Assembly (NCBI GenBank): GCA_001543385.1
Contig: LPNH01000002.1
Location: 1 to 64,000, forward strand
Origin: Candidatus Hemicellulosilyticus sp. P3
GTDB lineage: Bacteria; Bacteroidota; Bacteroidia; Bacteroidales; P3
Length of the DNA: 64,000 nt
Direction: 5' to 3'
Each line of letters begins with the position of its first letter. The stretch's first letter is position 1. Under the pieces are notes generated by a model. It searched no databases. It worked only from the letters and a program-made list of their open reading frames with translations, and was not told the origin of the DNA. This document shows, piece by piece, positions 48,973 to 64,000 of this stretch. The position numbers were made by a program, and so were the translations under genes.

Positions 48973-50079
48973 TTACCAATATTTGTTGAAGTAGGCGGAA
49001 CTGCGGGGGGTGGAGAAGAGGCTAAGCGGCACGCGGCTGAGGTAGATGGCGGCGTTGTCGGACTCGTGACGTGAGTAGTAGGTGACCCAGAGTTCGTCGC
49101 CGACGACGATCATGCCGGGATAGCTGTTGTCGTCGCCACCGGAGGGCAGGATGCAGACCTCCTCGCACTGGCCGTCAAGGTAGCCTTTGAGCAGCATGGT
49201 TTTTTCGGAAGCGTAGAGCGAGCGTGTGCCGAGGATGTAGGAGCTGTCGTTGAGCAGCAGTACGTCGGGACCGCCGAGGGGCACGTTCATGTCGTGCCAT
49301 TGCCACTGGGTGTAGGGTGGTTCGCTGAGACCCAGGATGCCACGCTGGTTGCCACGTCCGCCTTCGCGACGGGCGATGAGGAGCATGCGGCCGTCGGAAA
49401 GGAAGCGTAATGTGGTCTCGCCCGGATTGTGCATGACATCGAGATGGGTCACCAGGCTGTAGTGGACGCCATCGGTGGTGCGCAGCAGCACATAGTTATG
49501 AAGTTTGCCGTAGGAGACGCCATAGCCGACACCGTCGTGCCATGTGACACGCCAGACCCATTCGTAGTCTTCGCATACCTGCGGGTCGATGACGAGGGGC
49601 TCGGGGGCACTGAAACGGACTCCGTCGGAGGAGAAGGAGACTTGGGGATGCATGTTGACAAGACGGCGGCCGTCGTAGACGGAGCCGCCCATGACGACCA
49701 TCAAGCGACCGTCGGGGGTGACGGAGAGTTTCGGGTCGCGCAGGTCAAGGCCGTCTTTGACAAGCAGAGCGGCGGATCGCCAGCTGACACCGTCGTCGGA
49801 GACGATGATGCGTGACACGCCCTGCGCAGCATGGCCGTCGGCATCGAAGAGGTGGCTTGAAGCCTCGCGAAAGGCACAGTAGTAACGGCCACGGTATTGG
49901 ATGAGCGATGTGAAGGCACAGTAAGCGCCGTCCCAGATGCGCGAAGTGGTGACGGTGAACTGCGTGACGGCAGGCGTAGCGGGCGAGGCTGACGTTGGCA
50001 GGGGGGCCGCGTTTTGACTACAAACGGAAGATGCCATGCCGAGCAGCATGGCACCCGTGAGGATGAGCGATGTCTTCAT
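48973..50079 (-). CDS. Sialidase-superfamily (BNR) secreted protein
   Basis: 'LIQYRGRYYCAFREASSH...RIIVSDDGVSWRSAALLVKDGLDLRDPKLSVTPDGRLMVVMGGS'. Confidence 0.7.
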   Translation of the reverse strand: MKTSLILTGAMLLGMASSVCSQNAAPLPTSASPATPAVTQFTVTTSRIWDGAYCAFTSLIQYRGRYYCAFREASSHLFDADGHAAQGVSRIIVSDDGVSWRSAALLVKDGLDLRDPKLSVTPDGRLMVVMGGSVYDGRRLVNMHPQVSFSSDGVRFSAPEPLVIDPQVCEDYEWVWRVTWHDGVGYGVSYGKLHNYVLLRTTDGVHYSLVTHLDVMHNPGETTLRFLSDGRMLLIARREGGRGNQRGILGLSEPPYTQWQWHDMNVPLGGPDVLLLNDSSYILGTRSLYASEKTMLLKGYLDGQCEEVCILPSGGDDNSYPGMIVVGDELWVTYYSRHESDNAAIYLSRVPLSLFSTPRSSAYFNKYW

Positions 50080-50115
50080 AAACCGGGGTGAGACAATGGT
50101 GGTTATTGTTGCAGA

Positions 50116-51432
50116 TTAGCGGACGGGATGGTCGGCATGGAACTTTTCGAGACGGACTTTGAGGTCGGGGAACTGGTCGCGCTGTACCAGGGCGACACAG
50201 GCACGGATGCCTTGTTTGCGGGAACCGGTGATGTCGAGGGAGATGGCGCTGATGCCATAGCGGATGAGCTCGTTGAGCAATTCGACACCGTCGAAACCAG
50301 GATAGCCGAAGGTGAAGTAGAAACCGTCACCGATGGGTTCGCCCATGTCTTTGTCGTAGACTATGTTGAAGCCGTTGTCGGTGAAGAGCTGTTTCATGAC
50401 AGCGGCTTTTTCGCCGTATTCTTTGATGTCGTTCACGAAGTTGAAAGTGCCGTCGTTGGCGCCACGGAGCATGGCGGCCATGGCGTATTGGACGCTATGG
50501 GCGGTGCCGGACGAGAGGCAGTAGAGGGTGCCGAAAATGAGGGCCCGGCCCAGCTGTGTCTGGCTGTAGTAGCGACCCAAATCGGGGCACTCTTTGTTGT
50601 AGAGCGCGGGACTGCAAATCATCATAGCAATGCGCTCTCCGGCATAACTGAAGCTCTTGGAGCCGCTGATCATGAGGACGTAGTTGTCGGTGTAGCGGGC
50701 TACGGTGGGCTGATAGGGCGGCTGGCCGGGCACGCTGTAGTCTTTGCGGAAGTCCATGAGGAAGTAGGCGTCGTCTTCGAGGACAACGGTGCCGTATTTG
50801 TTGGCCATCTCGCCGATAATCTGCAGCTCGTGCTCGGTGAAGCAGAACCATGCGGGATTGTTGGGGCTGCTGTAGATGAGGCACGCTACGTCACCGTCGC
50901 GGAGCTCCTCCTCAAGTTTGTCGCGCAGACGGTCGCCACGGTATTCGTAGACGTCGAAGGTTTTCATGGGGATGCCGAGCACGCGGCACTGTTGTTTCTG
51001 GACGGGGAAGCCGGGATCGATGAAGAGGACTTTTGTCTTGCGGGCGTCGTAGCGCGTGAGGGTGAGGAAACTGGCAAAACCGGCCTGCATGGAGCCGACG
51101 GTGGGGACGCAGCAGTCGGCCGGCACGTCGATGTTGAGGAAGTTTTTGACAAAACGGGAAGCCTCGCGCTTGAAGTCGGCGGTGCCGTATATTTCCGGAT
51201 AGATGGAGGCGACACCGTTGCGCAGCGCCTCGATCTGGGCCTCGACACCGACCTGCGGGGCAGGCAGGCCTGGAATGCCCATCTCCATCTTGACGAAACG
51301 GACACCGGTCTCTGCCTCGACGTCCTGTATCATCTTGCGCATCTCACGGATGGAGGCACGGCCGGGGTTCTGGATTTTGTTGCGCGAAGCAATATGGTCA
51401 ATTGTCTCTTTTGAAATGGGAATGGAGGACAT
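50116..51432 (-). CDS. PLP-dependent aminotransferase (class I/II)
   Basis: 'IYSSPNNPAWFCFTEHELQIIGEMANKYGTVVLEDDAYFLMDF...YVLMISGSKSFSYAGERIAMMI'. Confidence 0.88.
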   Translation of the reverse strand: MSSIPISKETIDHIASRNKIQNPGRASIREMRKMIQDVEAETGVRFVKMEMGIPGLPAPQVGVEAQIEALRNGVASIYPEIYGTADFKREASRFVKNFLNIDVPADCCVPTVGSMQAGFASFLTLTRYDARKTKVLFIDPGFPVQKQQCRVLGIPMKTFDVYEYRGDRLRDKLEEELRDGDVACLIYSSPNNPAWFCFTEHELQIIGEMANKYGTVVLEDDAYFLMDFRKDYSVPGQPPYQPTVARYTDNYVLMISGSKSFSYAGERIAMMICSPALYNKECPDLGRYYSQTQLGRALIFGTLYCLSSGTAHSVQYAMAAMLRGANDGTFNFVNDIKEYGEKAAVMKQLFTDNGFNIVYDKDMGEPIGDGFYFTFGYPGFDGVELLNELIRYGISAISLDITGSRKQGIRACVALVQRDQFPDLKVRLEKFHADHPVR

Positions 51433-51488
51433 AGATATTATTTTTTAATGTGTGTTCTAAAGGGAGACCGGCGTGGCGGCGGAGAACG

Positions 51489-52412
51489 CTATCTGGTGTT
51501 GAAGTCTTTGAATTTGCCGATATTGACCGGGCTGATTTCTTTGACGATACGGTATAGACGCGCCTGTTCCTCGGGCGGCGCCGGCTTGAAGATGGAGACG
51601 AGCTCGTCGATTTTTGTGCTGACAAACTGCTGTCCGGACAGCACGCCGGGATGGGCACGATGGAGCTGCAGCAAAAGGTCGGCGGCCTGAAGTATGCCGG
51701 CGCGTGCCTGCTGCTGATCACGGGTCATGAGGTCGAGCCCCTGGCGATGGTAGAGGTAGTAGACGGTGTGGAGGGAAGCGTAGGCGGAGTTGGTGTGGTT
51801 TTCCGAGAACCAGTAGCGTGCTTTCTGACCGTCGGTGCCACGCCAGCCCTTGAATCCGGCGGTCTGCGCCGTCTGGGCGATGACGGAGGCCATGTCGTAG
51901 AAACCGGCTCCGCCGTCGGGAGCGAAAGAGTCGAAGTAGATGCCTAACATGATGTAGAGGTAGTAGGCCACGGTTGACGACAGGTTGCCATAGAAACTGC
52001 CGGCGTCCCATTCGAGGGACTGGCTTTCATTGTAGGTGAATGCAAAGTCGGCCGACTCAAGGTAGTTGAAGAGGCCGGAGGTGTAGGATGAGTTGAACAC
52101 CGGGCGGCGCAGCTGCAACTGCAGCTGTCCCTTAAAGTCGGTGGGCGACGACTGTTCGGTGAGGATAAGGCTGATCGAGCAGTCGATTTTCTCTTGCTGC
52201 TCAAAGTCGAGGGCTGTCCACTTGCGGCTGTTGACAAAGTCATCGAGGGCCTGCTTGAGCGATTCGTAGACACGTGTGTCGCCGGTGCTGAACTGCTGGG
52301 TCGTGGTCATCAGCTTTTGGTAGTTGACTTGCACCATGCAACGGAACTCTTGCGCCGACACGGAGAGGACGGCGGCACAAAGCAGCGGCAGGATGAAACG
52401 ACGCAGGATCAT
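51489..52412 (-). CDS. porD: DUF4835/PorD family T9SS-associated protein
   Basis: ATG at 52412: MILRRFILPLLCAAVLSVSAQEFRCMVQVNYQKL...DFKGQLQLQLRRPVFNSSYTSGLFNYLESADFAFTYNE... Confidence 0.85.
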   Translation of the reverse strand: MILRRFILPLLCAAVLSVSAQEFRCMVQVNYQKLMTTTQQFSTGDTRVYESLKQALDDFVNSRKWTALDFEQQEKIDCSISLILTEQSSPTDFKGQLQLQLRRPVFNSSYTSGLFNYLESADFAFTYNESQSLEWDAGSFYGNLSSTVAYYLYIMLGIYFDSFAPDGGAGFYDMASVIAQTAQTAGFKGWRGTDGQKARYWFSENHTNSAYASLHTVYYLYHRQGLDLMTRDQQQARAGILQAADLLLQLHRAHPGVLSGQQFVSTKIDELVSIFKPAPPEEQARLYRIVKEISPVNIGKFKDFNTR

Positions 52413-52562
52413 AGTATCTGCAAAGGTACGTTTTTTTTCGATATCCGGGTGACGCGGCAAGGTGTATTGTGATGATGACGAAACTTCGGGAAAGGATAAT
52501 GGCGCTAAATATGAAAAAATTTATTAACTTCGCAGCGTGTTATCATTTATCAACCGGACGCT

Positions 52563-59819
<7,257 letters not shown>

Positions 59820-59861
59820 AGGCGACAGCGGACTATTCCCGAATGTTTAAAATGCAAAACT

Positions 59862-60611
59862 ATGGATAAACGCAATCTTTTGCTTATCAGCAACAGCACG
59901 ATGCGCGGCGAAGCCTATCTCGGATGGTGCAAGGATATGATTGCCGACTTCTGCCGCCGGCATCATGTCAGAAAGGTGCTCTTTGTGCCCTATGCCGGCG
60001 TGTCGCTGGCCGAAGGCGGCCTGGCCAAAAGTTATGCCGCCTACGAGGCCAAAGTGGCGAAAGTCTATGCCGAGTTCGGCGTCAAACTCACCAGCGTACA
60101 TCGCAAGGCGCTGCCCGTCAATGCAGTTTACGACACTGACTGTGTGGCCGTGGGCGGCGGCAACACGTTCCACCTTGTCCGCGAGCTGCAGCGCACGGGA
60201 CTGATGCAGGCCATCCGCCAGCGTGCCTTCGACGGCATGCCTTACATGGGCTGGAGCGCCGGCAGCAATGTGGCGGGACCGACCCTCTGCACCACCAACG
60301 ACATGCCTATCGTCATGCCGGCATCGTTCGACTGCATGGGGCTGGTGCCGTTCCAGATCAATCCGCACTATACCGACTTTTTCGACCCCAAGCACGGCGG
60401 CGAGACCCGCGACGACCGGCTGAAGGAGTATATCATGGTGAACCCCAAAGCCACCGTGGCCGCTATCCGCGAAGCCACAGCACTGCTGCTTGAGGACGGC
60501 AGACTCTCGCTGGTCGGGAAGCCGAATAAGATGAAGGTCTTCAAAACCAAGATGGAGAACACCAAGGAGTACGGCCTCAAAGACAACCTTGACTTTTTGC
60601 TGAAAGCATAG
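59862..60611 (+). CDS. pepE: Dipeptidase E (peptidase S51)
   Basis: 'LLLISNSTMRGEAYLGWCKDMIADFC...VAVGGGNTFHLVRELQ...YMGWSAGSNVAGPTLCTTNDMPI'. Confidence 0.92.
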   Translation: MDKRNLLLISNSTMRGEAYLGWCKDMIADFCRRHHVRKVLFVPYAGVSLAEGGLAKSYAAYEAKVAKVYAEFGVKLTSVHRKALPVNAVYDTDCVAVGGGNTFHLVRELQRTGLMQAIRQRAFDGMPYMGWSAGSNVAGPTLCTTNDMPIVMPASFDCMGLVPFQINPHYTDFFDPKHGGETRDDRLKEYIMVNPKATVAAIREATALLLEDGRLSLVGKPNKMKVFKTKMENTKEYGLKDNLDFLLKA

Positions 60612-60680
60612 GACCGCCACCCGCCACTCCCGCGAAAAGCAAAATCTGACTGATAGATTCGATAGCGCGGCGATAGCACA

Positions 60681-60720
60681 GAAAAACTGGTGCCATAATG
60701 ATGTGGTGCCAGTTTTTTTT
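60681..60720 (+). terminator. Terminator-like hairpin after pepE
   Basis: AAAACTGGTGCCATAATGATGTGGTGCCAGTTTTTTTT; stem includes G-U wobbles. Confidence 0.6.
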
Positions 60721-60896
60721 CACGCATTTGCATTTTGTCACATTGCCCCCCCGTTTCTTCACCGAATGGTGGGATCAAAGGCTATTCTGACATAAATTCT
60801 GACGACCGGAGGGGGTTTGACTGTTCCGGATTCACTTGTTGAATCCGCGGTCTACTTTTCGCATACGACAAATGTTGCCGATTGGATGAAAGTTCG

Positions 60897-60904
60897 TACC
60901 TTTG
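60897..60904 (+). promoter_or_regulatory. -7 element TACCTTTG (with GTTG 19 nt upstream) for nfo
   Basis: GTTG-N19-TACCTTTG. Confidence 0.6.
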
Positions 60905-60930
60905 CATAATACTATATAGAAAGGACGATT

Positions 60931-61770
60931 ATGGCAAAATATATCGGAGCGCATGTGAGTGCAGGCGGCGGGGTGTGTAACGCCATCCTCAACGCGGAGG
61001 CCATCGGAGCCAACGCCTTTGCTCTGTTCACCCGCAACCAACGCAGCTGGGTGAGCAAACCCCTCGCACAAGAGGAAATTCATGCCTTCCGAAGCCTGCT
61101 CGTCGAACGGGGTTTCGACCCTGGATATGTGCTGCCGCACGACAGCTACCTCATCAACCTGGGTTCGCCCGACGAGGAAACACTGGCCAAGAGCCGTGCT
61201 GCCTTCCTCGACGAGATGCAACGGGCGCAACAACTGGGACTGCAACTGATGAACTTTCACCCTGGCAGCCACCTCAACAAAATCAGCGAGGAGGCCTGCT
61301 TAGACCAGATTGCACGCGAGGTGAACAGGGCTTTGGCGCAGACGGAGGGGGTGACGGCTGTCATCGAGAACACCGCCGGACAAGGCACCAACCTCGGATG
61401 GAAGTTCGAACATATACGCCGCATCATCGACGGCATCGACGACAAGAGCCGCGTGGGGGTCTGTGTCGACACCTGCCACACGCTGGCAGCCGGCTATGAC
61501 CTCTCGACGGAGAGCGGCTATAATGAGTGCTTCGAGGCGTTTGAGAGCATCATCGGTCTCCAGTACCTGCGTGCCATACACCTTAACGACAGCAAGAAAG
61601 GCAACGGGAGCCATGTGGACCGTCACGAAGTGCTCGGGGAAGGGTTCCTAGGCAAGGACTTCTTTTCTCGATTCATGCACGACCCGCGTTTCGACGACAT
61701 GCCCATCATCCTCGAGACTCCCGACCCCACCCGCTGGGCCGAAGAGATACAATGGCTGCGGGGATTGTAG
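60931..61770 (+). CDS. nfo: Deoxyribonuclease IV (endonuclease IV)
   Basis: 'YIGAHVSAGGGVCNAILNAEAIGANAFALFTRNQRSW...NFHPGSHLN...VCVDTCHTLAAGYDLS...IHLNDSK...DRHEVLGEGFLG'. Confidence 0.94.
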   Translation: MAKYIGAHVSAGGGVCNAILNAEAIGANAFALFTRNQRSWVSKPLAQEEIHAFRSLLVERGFDPGYVLPHDSYLINLGSPDEETLAKSRAAFLDEMQRAQQLGLQLMNFHPGSHLNKISEEACLDQIAREVNRALAQTEGVTAVIENTAGQGTNLGWKFEHIRRIIDGIDDKSRVGVCVDTCHTLAAGYDLSTESGYNECFEAFESIIGLQYLRAIHLNDSKKGNGSHVDRHEVLGEGFLGKDFFSRFMHDPRFDDMPIILETPDPTRWAEEIQWLRGL

Positions 61771-61873
61771 GGGTGGTTGCGACACTGTCACAACACACGA
61801 AACACCAATCATACACACAACATCAATCATACACCCACAACACAAACAACGGACCGAACAGGACGGCAAAAAC

Positions 61874-63052
61874 ATGGACAGGAAATCCTTTGAACAGGGT
61901 AAGGCTTACGCCGGGGAGCGGCAGACGTCGACGAAACGGTGCTGCCCGAGCCACGACTACACGGATCGGCGTATGTACATGGTGACGCTTGTGACGGAAG
62001 GTCGCCGGAAGATGTTCGGGGAGGTGCAAGGTCGCAGCGACGCTGCCAAAGGCAGTGCCGAGACGCCACGGATGGTGCTGTCGGAGGTGGGTGAGGCAGT
62101 GCAACGCTGCTGGCAAGAGATTCCGCAGTATTACCCCGAGGTCAGCCTGCTGGCGCTGCAGATGATGCCGGACCATCTGCATGGCATCCTCTTCGTGAGA
62201 CAAAAAATGAAGAATCACCTGGGGGTTGTGCTTAAAGGGTTCAAGACTGGTTGCAATAAGGAGTACCGACGGATAACGGGGGATGTTGCAACAGTGTTGC
62301 AACATCCTCAACAGGAGTTCGAACAACAGAATAACATACAACAAGAACCGACGCAACAAAAAAATATACAACAAGAACGCGCGGAACAAAAAAAAACGCA
62401 ACAAAAGAAAGAGACGGAACTTGTACGACAGGAAAACGCTCAGCATTCACAACAACAGCAAGGGTGCCAAAGACATACGGGACATGAGAAGGGACTGTTT
62501 TTTGAACAGGGTTACAATGACTGCATTCTTTTGCAGAACGGACAGCTGCAGCGTTGGTTGGACTATATGGAAGACAACCCGCGCCGGTTGCTGGCCAAAC
62601 GGGAGCATCCCGACCTCTTCTGTGTGAACTTCGGCTTACAATACGGTGGACAGACTTACGCCGCCATCGGCAACCGTTTCCTGCTGCAACATCCTTATAA
62701 GTTACAGGTGCAGTGTTCCCGGAAGTTGACTGCCAATGAGATTCAAGAGACCGTGGAACGTTATGTCGGCGAGGCCCGTCAAGGTGCTGTCTTGGTGTCG
62801 CCGGCGCTGAGTCCTGGAGAGAAAGCGGTGATGCGTGCCGCCTTTGACGCACAGTTGTCCACTATCTACCTGTCGCCCACCGGTTTTTCGCCATTCACCA
62901 AGCCTGGCGGGGCATTCACCGAGGCCTGTGCCAGAGGACATTTTCTTATCCTCGCCCCTTGGAGCGAACGCACGGACACGCAGCCTATCAAACGCGGAGA
63001 ATGTCTGATGCTCAACGATATGGCAAGGGAGATCGCGGGGTTTGATTTTTAA
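61874..63052 (+). CDS. RAYT/Y1-transposase-like protein with Q-rich insertion and extra C-terminal domain
   Basis: 'YMVTLVTEGRRKMFGEV...VSLLALQMMPDHLHGILFV...LGVVLKGFKTGCNKEYRRI' (HUH motif H-L-H); low-complexity 'QQEFEQQNNIQQEPTQQKNIQQERAEQKKTQQ'; C-terminal 'VLVSPALSPGEKAVMRAAF...FLILAPWSERTD'. Confidence 0.75.
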   Translation: MDRKSFEQGKAYAGERQTSTKRCCPSHDYTDRRMYMVTLVTEGRRKMFGEVQGRSDAAKGSAETPRMVLSEVGEAVQRCWQEIPQYYPEVSLLALQMMPDHLHGILFVRQKMKNHLGVVLKGFKTGCNKEYRRITGDVATVLQHPQQEFEQQNNIQQEPTQQKNIQQERAEQKKTQQKKETELVRQENAQHSQQQQGCQRHTGHEKGLFFEQGYNDCILLQNGQLQRWLDYMEDNPRRLLAKREHPDLFCVNFGLQYGGQTYAAIGNRFLLQHPYKLQVQCSRKLTANEIQETVERYVGEARQGAVLVSPALSPGEKAVMRAAFDAQLSTIYLSPTGFSPFTKPGGAFTEACARGHFLILAPWSERTDTQPIKRGECLMLNDMAREIAGFDF

Positions 63053-63107
63053 TAATAAACTGATTATAGAATACTCAAACGTAAAATTAACACTTAGAAA
63101 CCTAAAA

Positions 63108-63517
63108 ACGGCAACCGGTCTATCGCCGGCCTTCGGGCGGGAGGAAAGTCCGGGCAACACGAGCCACCATACTTCCTAACAGGAAGGGGCAAAGGAGGAA
63201 AGAGCCTATGCTACAGCAAGTGCCACAGAAAACATACCGCCACGGCTTTCGGGCCGCGGTAAGGGTGAAAACGCGAGGTAAGAGCTCACGACGGTCTGCA
63301 GTGATGCAGGCCGGTGGTAAACCTTATGGGTTGAAAGACCAAATATACCGACAGTCAAGGGCCGGCTCGCCCGAAATTAAAGCAGGTCGTCAGCCTCAGC
63401 CGACACCTGCCTCTGTCGGAGGGTGGGTTGATAGAGGCCGTCGGTGACGGCGGCAGTAGATAAATGATAGAGCGGCCGTAATTACGGCTGAACAGAACCC
63501 GGCTTATAGGTTGCCGT
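63108..63517 (+). ncRNA. rnpB: RNase P RNA (bacterial type A)
   Basis: 5' ACGGCAACCGGTC...GGGAGGAAAGTCCGGGCAACACGAG; 3' GAACAGAACCCGGCTTATAGGTTGCCGT; P1 stem ACGGCAACC/GGTTGCCGT; followed by T-tract. Confidence 0.93.
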
Positions 63518-63547
63518 TTTTTTGAAGAATATTTATATCAACAGAAT

Positions 63548-64000
63548 ATGGCGCAAAAAAGAGATGTCGACGACAGGGTGTGCCCGCGGCGGAGAACCGC
63601 ATGGCTGATGCTGGCACTGGCGGCGGCGACAGCGGGGTGCAACAGCACTGCACTGATGCAACGCATGGTGACGCAAAAGGCGATGGAGTACGAGAAGCAC
63701 CCCACCGAATATAACCTCACCGACTTGGCCCACTGCTATGGGGAGCTACTGGAAGCGCAACGGGGCGACACGGTGCGGCCCGGCTGGTTTGCCGACTACG
63801 GTGTGGCCCTGGCGATGTTGGGCAAGCACAGCGAGGCAAACCGAATGCTGAACAACGAGGTGATGCTCTACCCCAATGCGCAACGCTATGTCCGCCAACT
63901 GAAGCTGCAACTGGTGCCGGAGTATCTGTCGGACACAGTGAGCGACACGTCGACGATCTATATCATTGACTTGCAAAAGACCGAAAGGGAATCGACACCT
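63548..64000 (+). CDS. Lipoprotein, DUF4810-like, 3' truncated by window edge
   Basis: ATG 63548: MAQKRDVDDRVCPRRRTAWLMLALAAATAGC|NSTALMQRMV...YGVALAMLGKHSEANRMLNNEVMLYPNAQRYVRQLK...; open to the window end. Confidence 0.6.
   Translation, partial: MAQKRDVDDRVCPRRRTAWLMLALAAATAGCNSTALMQRMVTQKAMEYEKHPTEYNLTDLAHCYGELLEAQRGDTVRPGWFADYGVALAMLGKHSEANRMLNNEVMLYPNAQRYVRQLKLQLVPEYLSDTVSDTSTIYIIDLQKTERESTP

Overview
This is a 64 kb window from a Bacteroidetes (Bacteroidales-like) chromosome. That placement rests on T9SS sorting domains, GldB and PorD/DUF4835 homologues, and TAnnTTTG-type promoters. About 1-20 kb is an accessory region. It contains three T9SS type A surface proteins, two paralogous GLUG-repeat lipoproteins each preceded by a small W-x-N-x-F-type protein, an ECF sigma factor, a DUF6266 protein, and a dispersed ~80 bp repeat family. 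About 20-64 kb is mostly housekeeping (DUF349, gldB, mltD, trxA, buk, FKBP, aroC, lpxH, PPi-type pfk, dnaA, rdgB, PNP, serC, serA, ATP-grasp::FolK, mntP, porD, gyrB, pepE, nfo, rnpB). Accessory inserts there include: (i) a four-helix-bundle gene tightly flanked on both sides by inverted arrays of a 9-bp tandem repeat, with the upstream array running into the 3' end of aroC; (ii) a T9SS type B giant protein frameshifted by a 61-bp deletion inside near-identical 150-bp repeats; (iii) a RAYT/Y1-transposase-like gene with a Q-rich insertion and an internal palindrome. The best candidates for an undescribed system are the four-helix-bundle/9-mer-array module and the sigma/small-protein/GLUG-lipoprotein cassettes with their dispersed repeats. 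All product names come from reading the translations; no database search was run.
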